This document shows positions 54,223 through 64,000 of a stretch of DNA of 64,000 bases, in pieces. The DNA comes from Planctomyces sp. SH-PL62 (GTDB lineage: Bacteria; Planctomycetota; Planctomycetia; Isosphaerales; Isosphaeraceae), in assembly GCF_001610895.1 (NCBI RefSeq), contig NZ_CP011273.1, positions 4,650,001-4,714,000 of the forward strand, written 5' to 3'. The notes beneath the pieces are model-generated. The model had not been told where the DNA came from, ran no database searches, and saw only the letters and a list, made by a program, of their open reading frames with translations. Each line of letters begins with the position of its first letter. The stretch's first letter is position 1. The position numbers were made by a program, and so were the translations under genes.

Positions 54223-55575
54223 ATGGCTTATATCGCTAACACGCCCGAGGACGTCCGCGTCATGCTGGGCGCGATCGGCCTCGACTCGCTCGATCAACTG
54301 TTCGACATGGTCCCGCCGGAGTACCGACTCGACCGTCCGCTCCAGATCCCCCCCGCGATGGCCGAGCTGGAGCTGACCCGCCACGTCGAGGGCCTGCTCG
54401 CGCGCAACGAGGGCGCGGACCGCCGCGTCTGCTTCCTCGGCGGCGGCAGCTACGACCACTTCATCCCGGCCGTCGTCGACAACCTGGCGTCTCGCGGCGA
54501 GTTCTACACCGCCTACACCCCGTATCAGCCGGAAGCCAGCCAGGGGACGCTCCAGGCGACGTTCGAGTACCAGACGCTCATCACCAAGCTGACGGGCATG
54601 GACGTCTCCAACGCCAGCCTCTACGACGGCGGCTCGGCCGTGGCCGAGGCCGTCCTCATGGCCGTGGCCACCAACCGGCGCAACCGTCGGGTCGTGGTCG
54701 CCGGCAGCGTCCATCCCGAGCATCGCAAGATCCTGGAGACCTACCTCGAACACCTGGAGCCCGAGGTCGTCACGGTCCCGACCGTCGACGGCGGGGTCGA
54801 TCCCCGGGCGTTCGCGGAGGCGATCACGCCGGACACGGCGGCCGTCGTCATCCAGCACCCCAATTTCTTCGGGCGACTCGAAGACGTGCGGACGCTCGTC
54901 GACGCCGCCCACGCCCACGGTGCGACCGCCGTCGTCAGCGTCGACCCGATCTCGCTGGGCCTGCTCCAGCGCCCCGACGCCTACGGGGCCGACGTGGTGG
55001 TCGCCGAGGGCCAGGGCCTCGGCAACCCGATGTCGTTCGGCGGGCCGTACCTCGGCATCCTCGCCTGCCGTCAGGACTATCTCCGCAAGCTGCCCGGACG
55101 GATCGTGGGCCAGACCACCGACCGCAACGGCAAACGCTCATGGGTCCTCACCCTCCAGACCCGTGAGCAACACATCCGCCGCGAGAAGGCGACCTCCAAC
55201 ATCTGCACCAACCAGGCGCTTCTGGCGCTCCGGTCGAGCATCTACCTGGCCGCGATGGGCCCGCGCGGGCTCCGCGAGGCCGCCGAGTCGAGCACCCGCA
55301 AGGCCCACTACGCCGCCGAGGTCCTCTCGAAGGTCGACGGGCTGTCGCCGGCCTTCCCCGGCCCCTTCTTCAAGGAGTTCGCGATCCGCTGCTCCAAGGA
55401 CACCAAGGCCGTCCTGGAGAAGGTCGGCGAGGCCGGTTTCCACGGCGGCGTCCGGCTGGGACGGTGGTATCCCGAACTGGCCGACCACATCCTGATCGCC
55501 GTGACCGAGAAGCGGACCAGGGCGGAGATCGACGGCCTGGCCGAGGCCTATCGCACGGCCCTCGCCTCGCTCTGA
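54223..55575 (+). CDS. gcvPA: Glycine dehydrogenase (decarboxylating) subunit 1
   Basis: This is the N-terminal half of the split PLP enzyme GcvP, which decarboxylates glycine and loads the aminomethyl group onto lipoyl-GcvH. The 450-aa protein has the typical start YIANTPEDVRVMLGAIGL, FLGGGSYDHFIPAVVDNLASR, FYTAYTPYQPEASQGTLQA, YDGGSAVAEAVLMAV and TSNICTNQALLALRSSIYL. The length is normal for the split form. ATG 54223 is supported by the conserved N-terminus and GGGA upstream. Confidence 0.96.
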   Translation: MAYIANTPEDVRVMLGAIGLDSLDQLFDMVPPEYRLDRPLQIPPAMAELELTRHVEGLLARNEGADRRVCFLGGGSYDHFIPAVVDNLASRGEFYTAYTPYQPEASQGTLQATFEYQTLITKLTGMDVSNASLYDGGSAVAEAVLMAVATNRRNRRVVVAGSVHPEHRKILETYLEHLEPEVVTVPTVDGGVDPRAFAEAITPDTAAVVIQHPNFFGRLEDVRTLVDAAHAHGATAVVSVDPISLGLLQRPDAYGADVVVAEGQGLGNPMSFGGPYLGILACRQDYLRKLPGRIVGQTTDRNGKRSWVLTLQTREQHIRREKATSNICTNQALLALRSSIYLAAMGPRGLREAAESSTRKAHYAAEVLSKVDGLSPAFPGPFFKEFAIRCSKDTKAVLEKVGEAGFHGGVRLGRWYPELADHILIAVTEKRTRAEIDGLAEAYRTALASL

Positions 55576-55634
55576 GGCCGCGACGACGGACCTGGGGCCG
55601 CGACCGACACTCATTCTCGAAATCAAGCTTATCC

Positions 55635-57095
55635 ATGTATAAACTCGATCTCCCCCCCCTCCTGTTCGAGTCGAGCCGCCCCGGCCGGAGCACCGCGATC
55701 CTCCCTCCGTCCGACGTGCCGGCCGTCCCGCTCGATCAGTTGATCCCCGCGGACCAGCTCCAGACTTCGCCGCCGTCGCTCCCCGAGCTGAGCGAGCTCG
55801 ACGTCGTTCGCCACTACACGAACCTCTCGGCGCTCAACATGTCGATCGACGGGAACTTCTACCCGCTCGGCTCGTGCACGATGAAGTACAACCCCAAGCG
55901 CAACGAGCGGCTGGCTTCGCTGCCCGGCCTGGGGGCCCAACATCCCTACCAGGAAGACTCGACGCTCCAGGGGATGCTCGCCATCCTCCACGGGCTCCAG
56001 GAAGACCTGGCCGAGATCGCCGGGCTCGACGCCGTCAGCCTCCAGCCGGCCGCCGGCGCCCAGGGGGAGCTGACGGCCCTCCTCGTCGCCGCGGCCTACT
56101 TCCGCGACCAGGAGCCGGGCCGCAAGCGGACCCAGGTCCTGATCCCGGACAGCGCGCACGGCACGAACGCGGCCTCGGCGCATCTCGCCGGCTTCGAGAC
56201 CGTCACCGTGAAGAGCGACGGCCGCGGGCTCGTCGACCTGAACGACTTCAAGGCCAAGCTGACCGACGACGTCGCCGTGTTCATGATCACGAACCCGAAC
56301 ACCGTCGGCCTGTTCGACCCCCAGATCGGCGAGATCGCCGGCCTGCTCCACGATCGAGGCGCGTTCCTCTACCTCGACGGCGCGAACATGAACGCCATCC
56401 TCGGCGTGGTCCGCCCCGGCGACATGGGCGTCGACCTGATGCACTACAACCCCCACAAGACCTTCTCCGGCCCCCACGGCGGCGGCGGCCCCGGCGCGGG
56501 TCCGATCGCCGTCCGGGCCAAGCTCGCCAAATACCTCCCCTCCCCCACGGTGGCCCGTCGCGAGGACGGCTCCTTCTTCCTCGACGACGACCATCCGCAT
56601 TCGATCGGCCGGATCCGAGCGTTCTTCGGCAACACGGGCGTCCTGTTCCGGGCCTACTGCTACATCCGCAGCCAGGGGCCCGACGGGCTGAAGCGGGTGG
56701 CGCAGCACGCGGTCCTGAACGCGAACTACCTGCTGAGCCTCGTCCACGACGTCTACCCCGTCCCGTGCGGGAATCGCTGCATGCACGAGTTCGTCGCGTC
56801 TTGCCGCTCGCTCGCGAGAGACCGAGGAATTCGCGCCATGGACGTCGGCAAGCGGCTGATCGATTACAATTTCCACGCGCCCACGGTCTACTTCCCGCTC
56901 ATCGTGTCGGAAGCCCTGATGATCGAGCCGACCGAGACGGAGAGCCGCGACACGCTCGAAGCGTTCGCCAAGGCGCTCCGGGCGATCGCGACGGAAGACG
57001 CCGACATGTTGCGAGACGCCCCCTTCACCACGCCGGTCAGCCGGCTCGACGAGGTCAAGGCCGCCAAGACGCCCGTCCTGCGCTGGACCCCCTGA
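55635..57095 (+). CDS. gcvPB: Glycine dehydrogenase (decarboxylating) subunit 2
   Basis: This is the C-terminal half of split GcvP, carrying the PLP lysine. The 486-aa protein has LPELSELDVVRHYTNLSALN, GSCTMKYNPKRNE, the cofactor region SAHGTNAASAHLAGF, and the Schiff-base lysine in MHYNPHKTFSGPHGGGGPGAG (about residue 276), then HEFVASC and YNFHAPTVYFPLIV. The length is normal. ATG 55635 lies 59 nt after gcvPA. It completes the P-H-T set; the L protein (lipoamide dehydrogenase) is not in this window. Confidence 0.96.
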   Translation: MYKLDLPPLLFESSRPGRSTAILPPSDVPAVPLDQLIPADQLQTSPPSLPELSELDVVRHYTNLSALNMSIDGNFYPLGSCTMKYNPKRNERLASLPGLGAQHPYQEDSTLQGMLAILHGLQEDLAEIAGLDAVSLQPAAGAQGELTALLVAAAYFRDQEPGRKRTQVLIPDSAHGTNAASAHLAGFETVTVKSDGRGLVDLNDFKAKLTDDVAVFMITNPNTVGLFDPQIGEIAGLLHDRGAFLYLDGANMNAILGVVRPGDMGVDLMHYNPHKTFSGPHGGGGPGAGPIAVRAKLAKYLPSPTVARREDGSFFLDDDHPHSIGRIRAFFGNTGVLFRAYCYIRSQGPDGLKRVAQHAVLNANYLLSLVHDVYPVPCGNRCMHEFVASCRSLARDRGIRAMDVGKRLIDYNFHAPTVYFPLIVSEALMIEPTETESRDTLEAFAKALRAIATEDADMLRDAPFTTPVSRLDEVKAAKTPVLRWTP

Positions 57096-57135
57096 TCCGT
57101 CCGCCGACCCGAGCTTCGGATCGCCGAGCCCCATC

Positions 57136-58467
57136 ATGAGCCACGTCCCCGACGACCTCGATCCGAACGAGCCCCGAAGACCCCGGCCCAAACGGGACGC
57201 CGATCCGGGGGGCGGACCGACCGGGAGCCCCCCCGAGCACCCTCCTCGCGCGGGCTACGGCGACTCCGTCTTCCGGCCCAGTCCCGGCGTGGGAGGCCCC
57301 TCGCCTTCGCCCTCGCGGCCGGGACCGGCTCGAAAGTCCGGCAAGGCCGCCGACGGGACGCTCAGGCAAGAGGCCGTCGCGCCGGGGCCCAAGTGGTACG
57401 AACGCATCCTCTTCGGCCGCGTCAGCTCCGGTCAACTCGCGCAGTTCTGTCGCCAGTTCGCGTCCTACCTCAACGCCGGAGTGGACTACGACCGATCGCT
57501 CGTCAGCCTGGGACGCCAGTTCCAGCGCACGGCCTTCGGACCGGTCCTGGAGCGTATGCGTCTCCGGATCAAGGCCGGATCGACCCTGGAAGAGGCCACG
57601 GCACCCGAGAAGGCGGTCTTCGGCTCAGTCTTCCAGAGCATGATCCGCGTGGCCGAGGCGCGCGGAGGCGTCCCCGAGACCCTCCGCATGCTCAGCCAGA
57701 GCTACGAATCCCGCCAGCGGATGATCCGCCAGGCGCGATCGGCCATGATCTACCCGCTGATCGTCCTCTTCATGGCCTCGTCCATCGCCTGCCTGATGGC
57801 GATCTTCATCCTCCCGATGTTCGCCTCGCTGCTGGCGGACATCAGCAAGAAAGCCCAGCTCCCCTGGGCGAGCCGCGGGCTGCTCGCGTTCAGCGGATTC
57901 GTCTCCTCGGGAGGCTGGTGGATCCTCCCACTTCTGCTCTTCGGGGTGCCGTTCGCCCTGCTCCAGTGGTACAAGACGCCACTCGGCAGGAGCATCCTGG
58001 ACCGGATCCTGCTCCGGATCCCCGTGCTGGGCTCGATTTTCCGAAAGCTCGACGTCAGCCGTTTCGCCCGCACGCTTTCCAGCCTCCTCGACGCGGGGGT
58101 GGACGTCGGAAGCTCGATCGAGCTGACCGCCCAGGCGTTGTCCATGACCCCGATGCGCGAGGCCGTCGAATCCACGAAGCTGAAGGTCTTGGAAGGACGG
58201 GAGTTGAGCGTCGCGCTGGCGCCGACCCGGCAGTTCGGCCCGGACGTCATCGCCATCCTGGAATCGGGCGAGGAGACGGGTAGGCTCCCCGAGACCCTGA
58301 ACCACCTCGCGGACGAGTACGAGGAGCAGGCAGCCCACATGGTCAAGAACCTCGGCCAGCTCATCCAGCCGCTGCTCATCCTGATCCTCGCCGGGTTCGT
58401 CCTGTTCATCATCCTGGCCGTCTTCCTCCCTTACATCCAGCTCATCACGTCGCTGGCCGGGGGATGA
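57136..58467 (+). CDS. Type II secretion/type IV pilus inner-membrane protein, GspF/PilC family
   Basis: The 443-aa protein has a Pro/Gly-rich N-terminal region (about 1-85) and then two GspF domains: the first with FCRQFASYLNAGVDYDRSL and VAEARGGVPETLRML, the second with FARTLSSLLDAGVDVGSSIELTA and LESGEETGRLPETL. Each is followed by membrane helices (MIYPLIVLFMASSIACLMAIF about 207-227, and the final LIQPLLILILAGFVLFIILAVFLPYI). GspF/PilC forms the membrane platform for pseudopilin assembly, which would suit the abundant DUF1559 pseudopilin-like proteins. ATG 57136 is 40 nt after gcvPB. No other secretion genes are adjacent, so it is an orphan or displaced component. Confidence 0.88.
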   Translation: MSHVPDDLDPNEPRRPRPKRDADPGGGPTGSPPEHPPRAGYGDSVFRPSPGVGGPSPSPSRPGPARKSGKAADGTLRQEAVAPGPKWYERILFGRVSSGQLAQFCRQFASYLNAGVDYDRSLVSLGRQFQRTAFGPVLERMRLRIKAGSTLEEATAPEKAVFGSVFQSMIRVAEARGGVPETLRMLSQSYESRQRMIRQARSAMIYPLIVLFMASSIACLMAIFILPMFASLLADISKKAQLPWASRGLLAFSGFVSSGGWWILPLLLFGVPFALLQWYKTPLGRSILDRILLRIPVLGSIFRKLDVSRFARTLSSLLDAGVDVGSSIELTAQALSMTPMREAVESTKLKVLEGRELSVALAPTRQFGPDVIAILESGEETGRLPETLNHLADEYEEQAAHMVKNLGQLIQPLLILILAGFVLFIILAVFLPYIQLITSLAGG

Positions 58468-58660
58468 CGCCGGATCGGCCCCACCGTCTCGAAGGTGGTG
58501 GGCCGACTTCAGCCGTGTGATCGCAAGGCTCCGGACCCTGGACCTGGCCGTCTGGACACCGCCGCCTGCTTGATCCAGGCGTGTCGAGCCCAGGATCCCG
58601 TCGCGAGGAATCGCGCCGGGCTTCGGGCTCCGTCGCGCGGAGATGCCTCAACTCTTCTTC

Positions 58661-58696
58661 GAAAAGAAAAGAGGCCGGACCTTGCGGTCCGGCCTC
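58661..58696 (-). terminator. Rho-independent terminator for the giant surface-protein gene
   Basis: A perfect 11-bp stem GAGGCCGGACC / GGTCCGGCCTC (58671-58681 and 58686-58696) has a 4-nt loop. Read on the - strand, it is followed by TTTTCTTTTC (58670 down to 58661), a good T tract. It begins 37 nt beyond the stop codon at 58733. Confidence 0.85.
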
Positions 58697-58732
58697 CCTG
58701 GTTACAGCCACGGCGATGATCGCCGCGTGAGA

Positions 58733-61700
58733 TCAGTGGCCCGCGGCGAACCGGGGCGGGGTCCGCTTGAGGGTGGCGAGCCGGGGGCCCGCCAGGTTGG
58801 CGGCCATGTCGGCCCGGGCGGCCCGACGAGCGGCCTGCTGGGCGGCTAGCTTGGCGGCGGCGGCGGCCCGAGCGCCGGCCCGGGTGTTGACGGTCACCGG
58901 AGTCGGCGAGGGCGCCGGCGTCGGGGAGGTCGGGGCGACGGGGGTCGGCGCCGCGAACGTCACGAGCTCGGCGACCTGCGCCGGGGCGGTGGAAGGAGCC
59001 GCCGAGGCGGTCGTCCTAACGCCGACGGGCGTCGTCGTGGGGGTGGTGACGGGGGTCGTCCGGGGCGTCGTGGTCGAGCCGGCCGGGACGAACTCGAAGG
59101 CGCCCACGTCGCGAGGTCCGAACCCGGCCAGCTTGAAGCCGCGGGTCGTGGGATTGACGTTCTCCGGGATGCCGCGGAAGTCGGTCTTGGTGGCGATCGA
59201 CTCCAGGGCGTTGTTGATGGCGGCCGAGTTCGACGCGAGGCCGAAGTCGGCGCTCAGGTAGAAGGTGGCCGGGCCGTCCGAGCCGGGGCGGGGGTCGATC
59301 GGCGAGACGAATGCGGGCCAGCCCGTGAAGTTGCCGAGGTTGGCGGCGGCGTTGCTGGCGTTCGGCCGAGCTTGGTCAGGTCGAAGCCGTTGCCGGCGTT
59401 GTAGGCGGCCCACCAGTGCAGGGAGTCGCTCTGGCCGTTCCCGGAGAACAGGTTGTTGTTGAGGATCAGGTGGCTCGGCGTGGCCGAGTAGATCCCGAGC
59501 CCGCCGCGGGCGGGGGTCTGGTCGTGGTTCTGCCAGAAGATGTTGTTGGCCACGTACGCCTGGTTCGAGCCGGTGGTGCCGCTGTTCTGGGCCCAGAGTC
59601 CGGTCGTGTTGAAGGCGAAGGTGTTGTTGACCAGGTAGTGGGTCGACGAGGTCGGCGTGCCACCCTGATCGTTCAGGTAGACGCCGGTGGTGTTGCCGAT
59701 GAACCCGTTGTTCACGAACGACGAGGTCCCCGGTGCGGAGGACGAGGTGTTGGCCAGGACTCCGATGCCGGAGTTGATGAAGTAGTTCTGGCCGACGAGC
59801 ATCGTCGAGTTGGTCAGGAGCAGGCCGATCGAGTTCTGGTTGGTCGAGCCGAAGGCCGGGTCGCCGAGGAGCGACGAGGCGATCGTGAACCCGGTGAGCT
59901 CGGTCTGCAAGGTCGCCCCGGTCGTGGGGTCGGTGAAGGCCGTCAGGCCGGTGGCGGTGACGGAGATCGCGTTCGCCGCGGCGGCGGGCCGGATGATGGT
60001 CTTCAGGGCGTTGCCAGGCACCAGCGAGGCGTCGGTGCTGCTGGAGGAGGCGGAGACCAGGCTGATCTGGTTCCGCATCACCACGGACTCGTAGTAGATG
60101 CCGGGCAGGACCGCGACCCGGTCCCCGAAGCCAGCCGCCGAGACGGCGTCGGCGATGGTGGAGTACGGGTTGGCCCGCGAGCCCAACGTCGCGGACGGGT
60201 CGGTGGCGAAGGCGGCGCCGACGAACACGCTGTGGGCGGTCGACGGGCTGTACACCGCGAACTGGATGGTCAGGTCGGCGCCGGGCAGGTTGCCGGCGAT
60301 GTCGCGGATGCCGTTGGCGCCCGTGCCGAGGATCGTGAGCTGATACAGGCCGTTGCCCAGGCTGGTCGACGGCTTGAAGGTGACGAGCTCGCGGCCCTTG
60401 CCGCCGCCTCCCCCTTCGGCCGCCGAGTCGAGGAAACGGACCAACATGCTTGCCGGGTCGATGGTGATCGAGGTGCCGCTGGCGAACGTGCCGTCCGCCC
60501 CGGCCCGAACGAGCTGGATCTGCGACGTCGTCAGGTGCGTCAGGTCGAGGTTCTTGTTGGCCGAGATCTGGAACCCGAAGTCGGAGGTCGGGTTCGAGAC
60601 GACCGACCCGTTCGTCGGGGAGTCGATCTTGACGACCAGCGGGGTCCCCGCCGAGGTGGGCACGCCGTTGTCGACGACGAGCGTCGTCTGGGCGGCCGGG
60701 ATCGTGTTGTTCGAGACGTTGCCGCTCTGGTCGATGATCCGGACGCGGGCGACGTAGTAGCCGCCGACGGTGCCGGGGATCGGGATCAGGTTGCCGCTCG
60801 AACCGACGTTGTACGGCGAGGAGAGCAGGCCGGCCGTGTTGGTCACGAGGCCGGAGCCGGCGGCGTCCTGTCCGACCGTGACGGCGAAGGCGCCGGTGTT
60901 CGAGGTCAGGCCCGTGCCGGCGTTGGGACGGACGAACGCGGCGAGGTTCGCCGGGGCGGAGGCCGCGGTCCAGTAGGTCGTGGTGTTGCCGTTGCCGGTC
61001 ATGGAGACCACGCCGATGTCGACGACGGCCGTCTGGCCCGCGAGCGGGACCAGGGCGGTGTTGGGGTTGGTGATGGTGCCGGTGAAGGTCGGGTTCACGA
61101 CGTTGGTGACCCGATCGCCGACCACGTTGCTGTCGCTGGCCGGGGACAGCACGAAGCTGCCGGGGAGGATGCCCGAGGCGACCGTGTTGATGATGAAGTT
61201 GCTGTAGAAGTCGCCGCCGGGGTTGCCGTTGCCCGAGGGGAGCGGCAACTGGACGCCGGTGGCCGGGTTGTTGTTGTTGGTCAGGTTCTCGCCGTCGAGG
61301 GCGATGCCCTGCGGGTTGGCGAGGACGTTGGCGCCTTCGCCGACGAGGACGAAGCGGTAGGCGTCGGTCTTCAGGTCGATCCCGGCGGCGGCCAGCTTGA
61401 CGCGGACGAACCGGTTCGCCACGTCATAGCTCAGCAGCCCGGCGAGGCTGATGTACGTGCCCGGGACGTTGTTGCCGGTCTTGCCCTGGGCCTGGAGCTT
61501 GACGGTATCGGCGTTGACGCTGTTCGGGTCGATCGGGCTGTCGAAGTTGAACTGCACGTAGTCGGGGGTCCGGTTCGACCCGGCGGTGCCGCCGACCGCG
61601 TAGAAGTTCTTGGTCTCCCAGACGCCCGCGGCCCCGGCGTAGATGGCCGTGACTGCCGTGACGGTGGGCGGGTGGAGGTTGACGTACTCGAAGGCGCCGA

Positions 61701-64000
61701 TGTCCGTGAACGGATCGAAGCCGGTGCCGGCGTCGGGCGTCGTCGGCTCGTCGGCCCGGATGAAGCCGAGCAGGTCGCGACGGCCAAGGAACTGGTTGCC
61801 GAGGGCCTCGTACTTGAGTGACCCCGTGACGTAGGAGGGCCCGTTGGTCGCGCCGGCGGGGAGCGTCAGCGTGGGGACGAAGAGGTCCGGGAAGCTGTAG
61901 GCGCCCGAGCCCGGCAGGGTGAGGATCTGGCGGGTGTCGAAGATCCCGCCGAGGCCGCCCCGCACGTTCGAGGCGCCCGCCTGCTGGTTCCCCGTGAGGT
62001 TCGCCGGATCAGTGCGGGGGCCGTAGGACAGGCCGCTCGCCGGCGGCGTGACGATCGGGTAGACCGCGTTCCCGGCGGGGTTGGGGCCGATTTCGCTCCG
62101 GCCCGCGTCGATGGCCTGCGAGCCGGCGGACAGAGCGAAGTTGCGGTTGGCCGCGTCGACGAACTTGGGATCGCCGTAGCGGGGGCTGATGTTACCCTGG
62201 AAGGCCCCGCTGTTGCCTTCCGAGAGGACGTTCTGGTTGTTGCCGAAGAACAGGTTGTTCTGCAGCTGGCTGTTCCACTGCATCCCCTGGAGGTTGACCG
62301 CGACGTCGCTCGAATTGACGAAGATGTTGTTCATCGCCATCGTGTAGACGTGCGACTGGGAGTTCGTCCCGTCGTGGATCGGCGACTGGGTGCGGATCCC
62401 GGTGCCGGTGTTGTAGAACGTGTTGTTCAGCGCCACCAGGATCATCGGCGACGGGCTGGGGTCGTTGTTGACGGTCTCGGAGTTGACCCGGACGCCGACC
62501 GGGGTGTTCGAGATCGTGTTGTTGTAGAGGTAGAGCGTCACGCCCTGGCCGCGGAAGTCGGACCTCTCGAAGCCGACGATCGCGTTGGCGGCGCCGGGAT
62601 GGGCGAACACGGCCGCGTCGGCGAACGAGTCGATGTTCGAGGCCGAGATCCGCAGCGCCATGCGGGCGTTGAGCTGCACCGAGGGATCGACGTAGCCGGC
62701 CTTGTTCTCGAGCGGGCTTCCGGGCCCGGCGCTGACGATGCCGCCGCCCTCGACCTCGATCCGGGTCATGAAGCGGAGATCGGCGTTGTCGATCAGGCTC
62801 CCCTGACGGGGGTCGTCCAGGTTGAACGTCGTCGACGAGTTGCCGCCGATGTAGATGTACCCGCCGTCGCCCGCCGCCGGGGTCGAGAGGCTCTGCCCAG
62901 CGTACCGGGTGTAGGGCCCGACCGGGTAGCTGTTGAGAATGGTGTTGTTGACCACGCCCCGGGCCGTCGTGCCGACCGTCGTGTCACGGAGCGAGGTGAT
63001 GATCACCGGCACCCGCTTCTGTCCCGTGCTCTGATTGCCCGGGATGCCGAGGATGCGGATCTGCGACCAGACGCCGGGATCGATCAGTGGGCTGGCGTCG
63101 GGATCGGCTCCGTCGTCGACGCCGGCGATGAAGCCGGCCCCGCCCTGGAGCGACGCGGCTGCGCCGGTGGAACCGAAGGTCCCCTCGAGGTCGCCGGCTC
63201 CGTTGGTGTTGTTCTCGGTCAGCAGCTTGACCACGACCGAGGCCCCGGGGCTAGCGATCCGCGTGCCGTCGGCCAGGAGCGTGTTCGGCAAGGCCGACTG
63301 GATCGTCAGCGAAGTGTTGGGGCCCGGAGGCGTGACGAAGGCGCTCGGGTTGGCGACGGGGCGGCTCGTCCCGGCCAGCACGATGGTCCCGCGAAGGACG
63401 TAGGTGATGTCCGTCAGGTCCCAGACGGCGTGGACGAACTGGTTGCCGGAGCTGAACGGGAGCAGGCTCGCCTCGATCGGGCCGACGACCGCGTAGTTCG
63501 ACGAGGCGTTGCTGAGATAGGAGCGGGTCGCCAGGACCGCCAGGCCGTCGATGCCGTTGCCCTGCATCACGTTCCCACGAAGGAACGGATGGCCGGAGAT
63601 GAGCGGACGGAGCGGGTCGCCGGCCAGGAGGCCGTCGGGCTCGACCTGCATGGCCGCGTCGAAGTTGTTGTAGAAGTTGTTGTTGGTGACGTAGACCCGC
63701 GTCCCCTGGCCGAACGTGAACGGGGTCGAGAACGTCGTCTGGTCGGTGATGAACGACAGGACCGACTGCGACGGCATGGTGATGTTGGTCGTGTTGACCT
63801 CGCCGCCGCCGTAGCGGAACGTCGCCGCGTTGATCACCGCGCGGGCGCCGCTCTGGATGCCGACGCTCCCCCACATCGCCGGGCCGAGGGTCACCGGGGT
63901 GGTGTTCCCGGTCACGTTGATCGGCGTGGGGACGAGGGTCGTGGTCGCCGTGTTGTCGAACAGCGAGGTGAACAGGACCTGCGGGTCGTTGGCGTTGAGC
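58733..64000 (-). CDS. Giant surface protein with parallel beta-helix and Ig-like regions, 5' partial, apparent frameshift
   Basis: The frame is open to base 64000, so the start lies outside. About 1750 residues are visible. Several regions look like right-handed parallel beta-helix (repeats such as NNTFYNTGTGI, YVANNIFWQNH, LILNNNLFSGNG) with SQAIDAGRSEIGP and DIGAFEYV endings typical of planctomycete surface proteins. Between them are Ig-like segments (IDPNSVNADTVKLQ and VFVGAAFATDPSATLGSRANPYSTIADAVSAAG). The upstream frame breaks at TKLGR near 59366, while the frame one base over continues sensibly (PNASNAAANLGNFTGWPAF, then DVGAFEFVPAG and a T/P- and Ala/Arg-rich tail). One extra base in GGCC at 59364-59367 restores it. 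A terminator follows. It is presumably secreted and cell-surface bound. Confidence 0.75.

Noticed and set aside
59416-61821. 801-codon + strand frame inside the surface-protein gene
   Set aside because: Antisense, Gly/Arg/Val-rich; the - strand frame has repeats and motifs that identify the real gene.

Overview
The window is GC-rich bacterial DNA with almost entirely coding content. It carries a strong planctomycete signature: DUF1549/DUF1553, DUF1592/DUF1552 and planctomycete cytochrome c (PSCyt) proteins, a DUF1559 prepilin-like protein, an ASPIC/UnbV-VCBS protein, a DUF1570 protein, PPC-domain proteins, a zinc-ribbon Ser/Thr kinase with membrane helices, and an ECF sigma factor with a membrane C-terminus. 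The style of the genes (for example the MIHCPSC kinase start and the T/P-rich surface proteins) suggests the Isosphaeraceae, but no rRNA gene is present to confirm this. I saw no rRNA, tRNA, CRISPR array or intact mobile element.

Layout. 1-7.2 kb (+): PPC-domain protein (runs off the left edge), DUF1549/1553 protein, and a cytochrome c/WD40/coiled-coil protein. 7.3-10.1 kb (-): VOC-fold protein and class III aminotransferase, behind a good sigma70-like promoter. 10.6-14.4 kb (+): Gfo/Idh/MocA oxidoreductase and Ser/Thr kinase. 14.3-16.6 kb (-): a YfhO-like membrane protein split by a frameshift. 16.8-21.8 kb (+): zinc-ribbon membrane protein, MurB, FtsQ-like protein and a shortened SecA. 21.8-23.9 kb: divergent DUF1570 protein (-) and GDP-fucose-synthase-like epimerase (+). 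24.4-28.7 kb (+): ECF sigma factor/M16 peptidase reading frame, then ROK glucokinase. 28.8-34.3 kb (-): a HEAT-like secreted protein, a lone GXGXG protein, a small lipoprotein, CorA and RecJ. 34.9-35.7 kb (+): metallo-beta-lactamase-fold protein. 35.7-41.1 kb (-): membrane protein, ASPIC/UnbV protein, small lipoprotein and DUF1559 protein. 41.8-45.5 kb (+): DUF1592/DUF1552 pair, preceded by a hairpin-rich intergenic block. 45.6-47.4 kb (-): membrane-anchored MutS-like ATPase. 47.6-52.5 kb (+): a three-gene operon of coiled-coil protein, WXG100-like small protein and a giant FtsK/SpoIIIE ATPase. 52.6-57.1 kb (+): complete glycine cleavage set gcvT-gcvH-gcvPA-gcvPB behind its own promoter. 57.1-58.5 kb (+): GspF/PilC-like protein. 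58.7-64 kb (-): giant beta-helix surface protein (runs off the right edge).

The best candidate for an undescribed system is the 47.6-52.5 kb operon. It looks like a minimal type VII (ESX/WXG100)-type module whose ATPase has an unusual coiled-coil / two membrane helices / coiled-coil front half. Second is the unbroken reading frame that joins an ECF sigma factor, a pentapeptide-like Gly/Ala/Val repeat and an M16 lipoprotein peptidase.

Three genes (left edge, YfhO-like, right edge) each need exactly one extra base in a short G/C run to restore the expected protein. Sequencing or assembly deletions are the simplest explanation, so they should not be read as true pseudogenes without checking.
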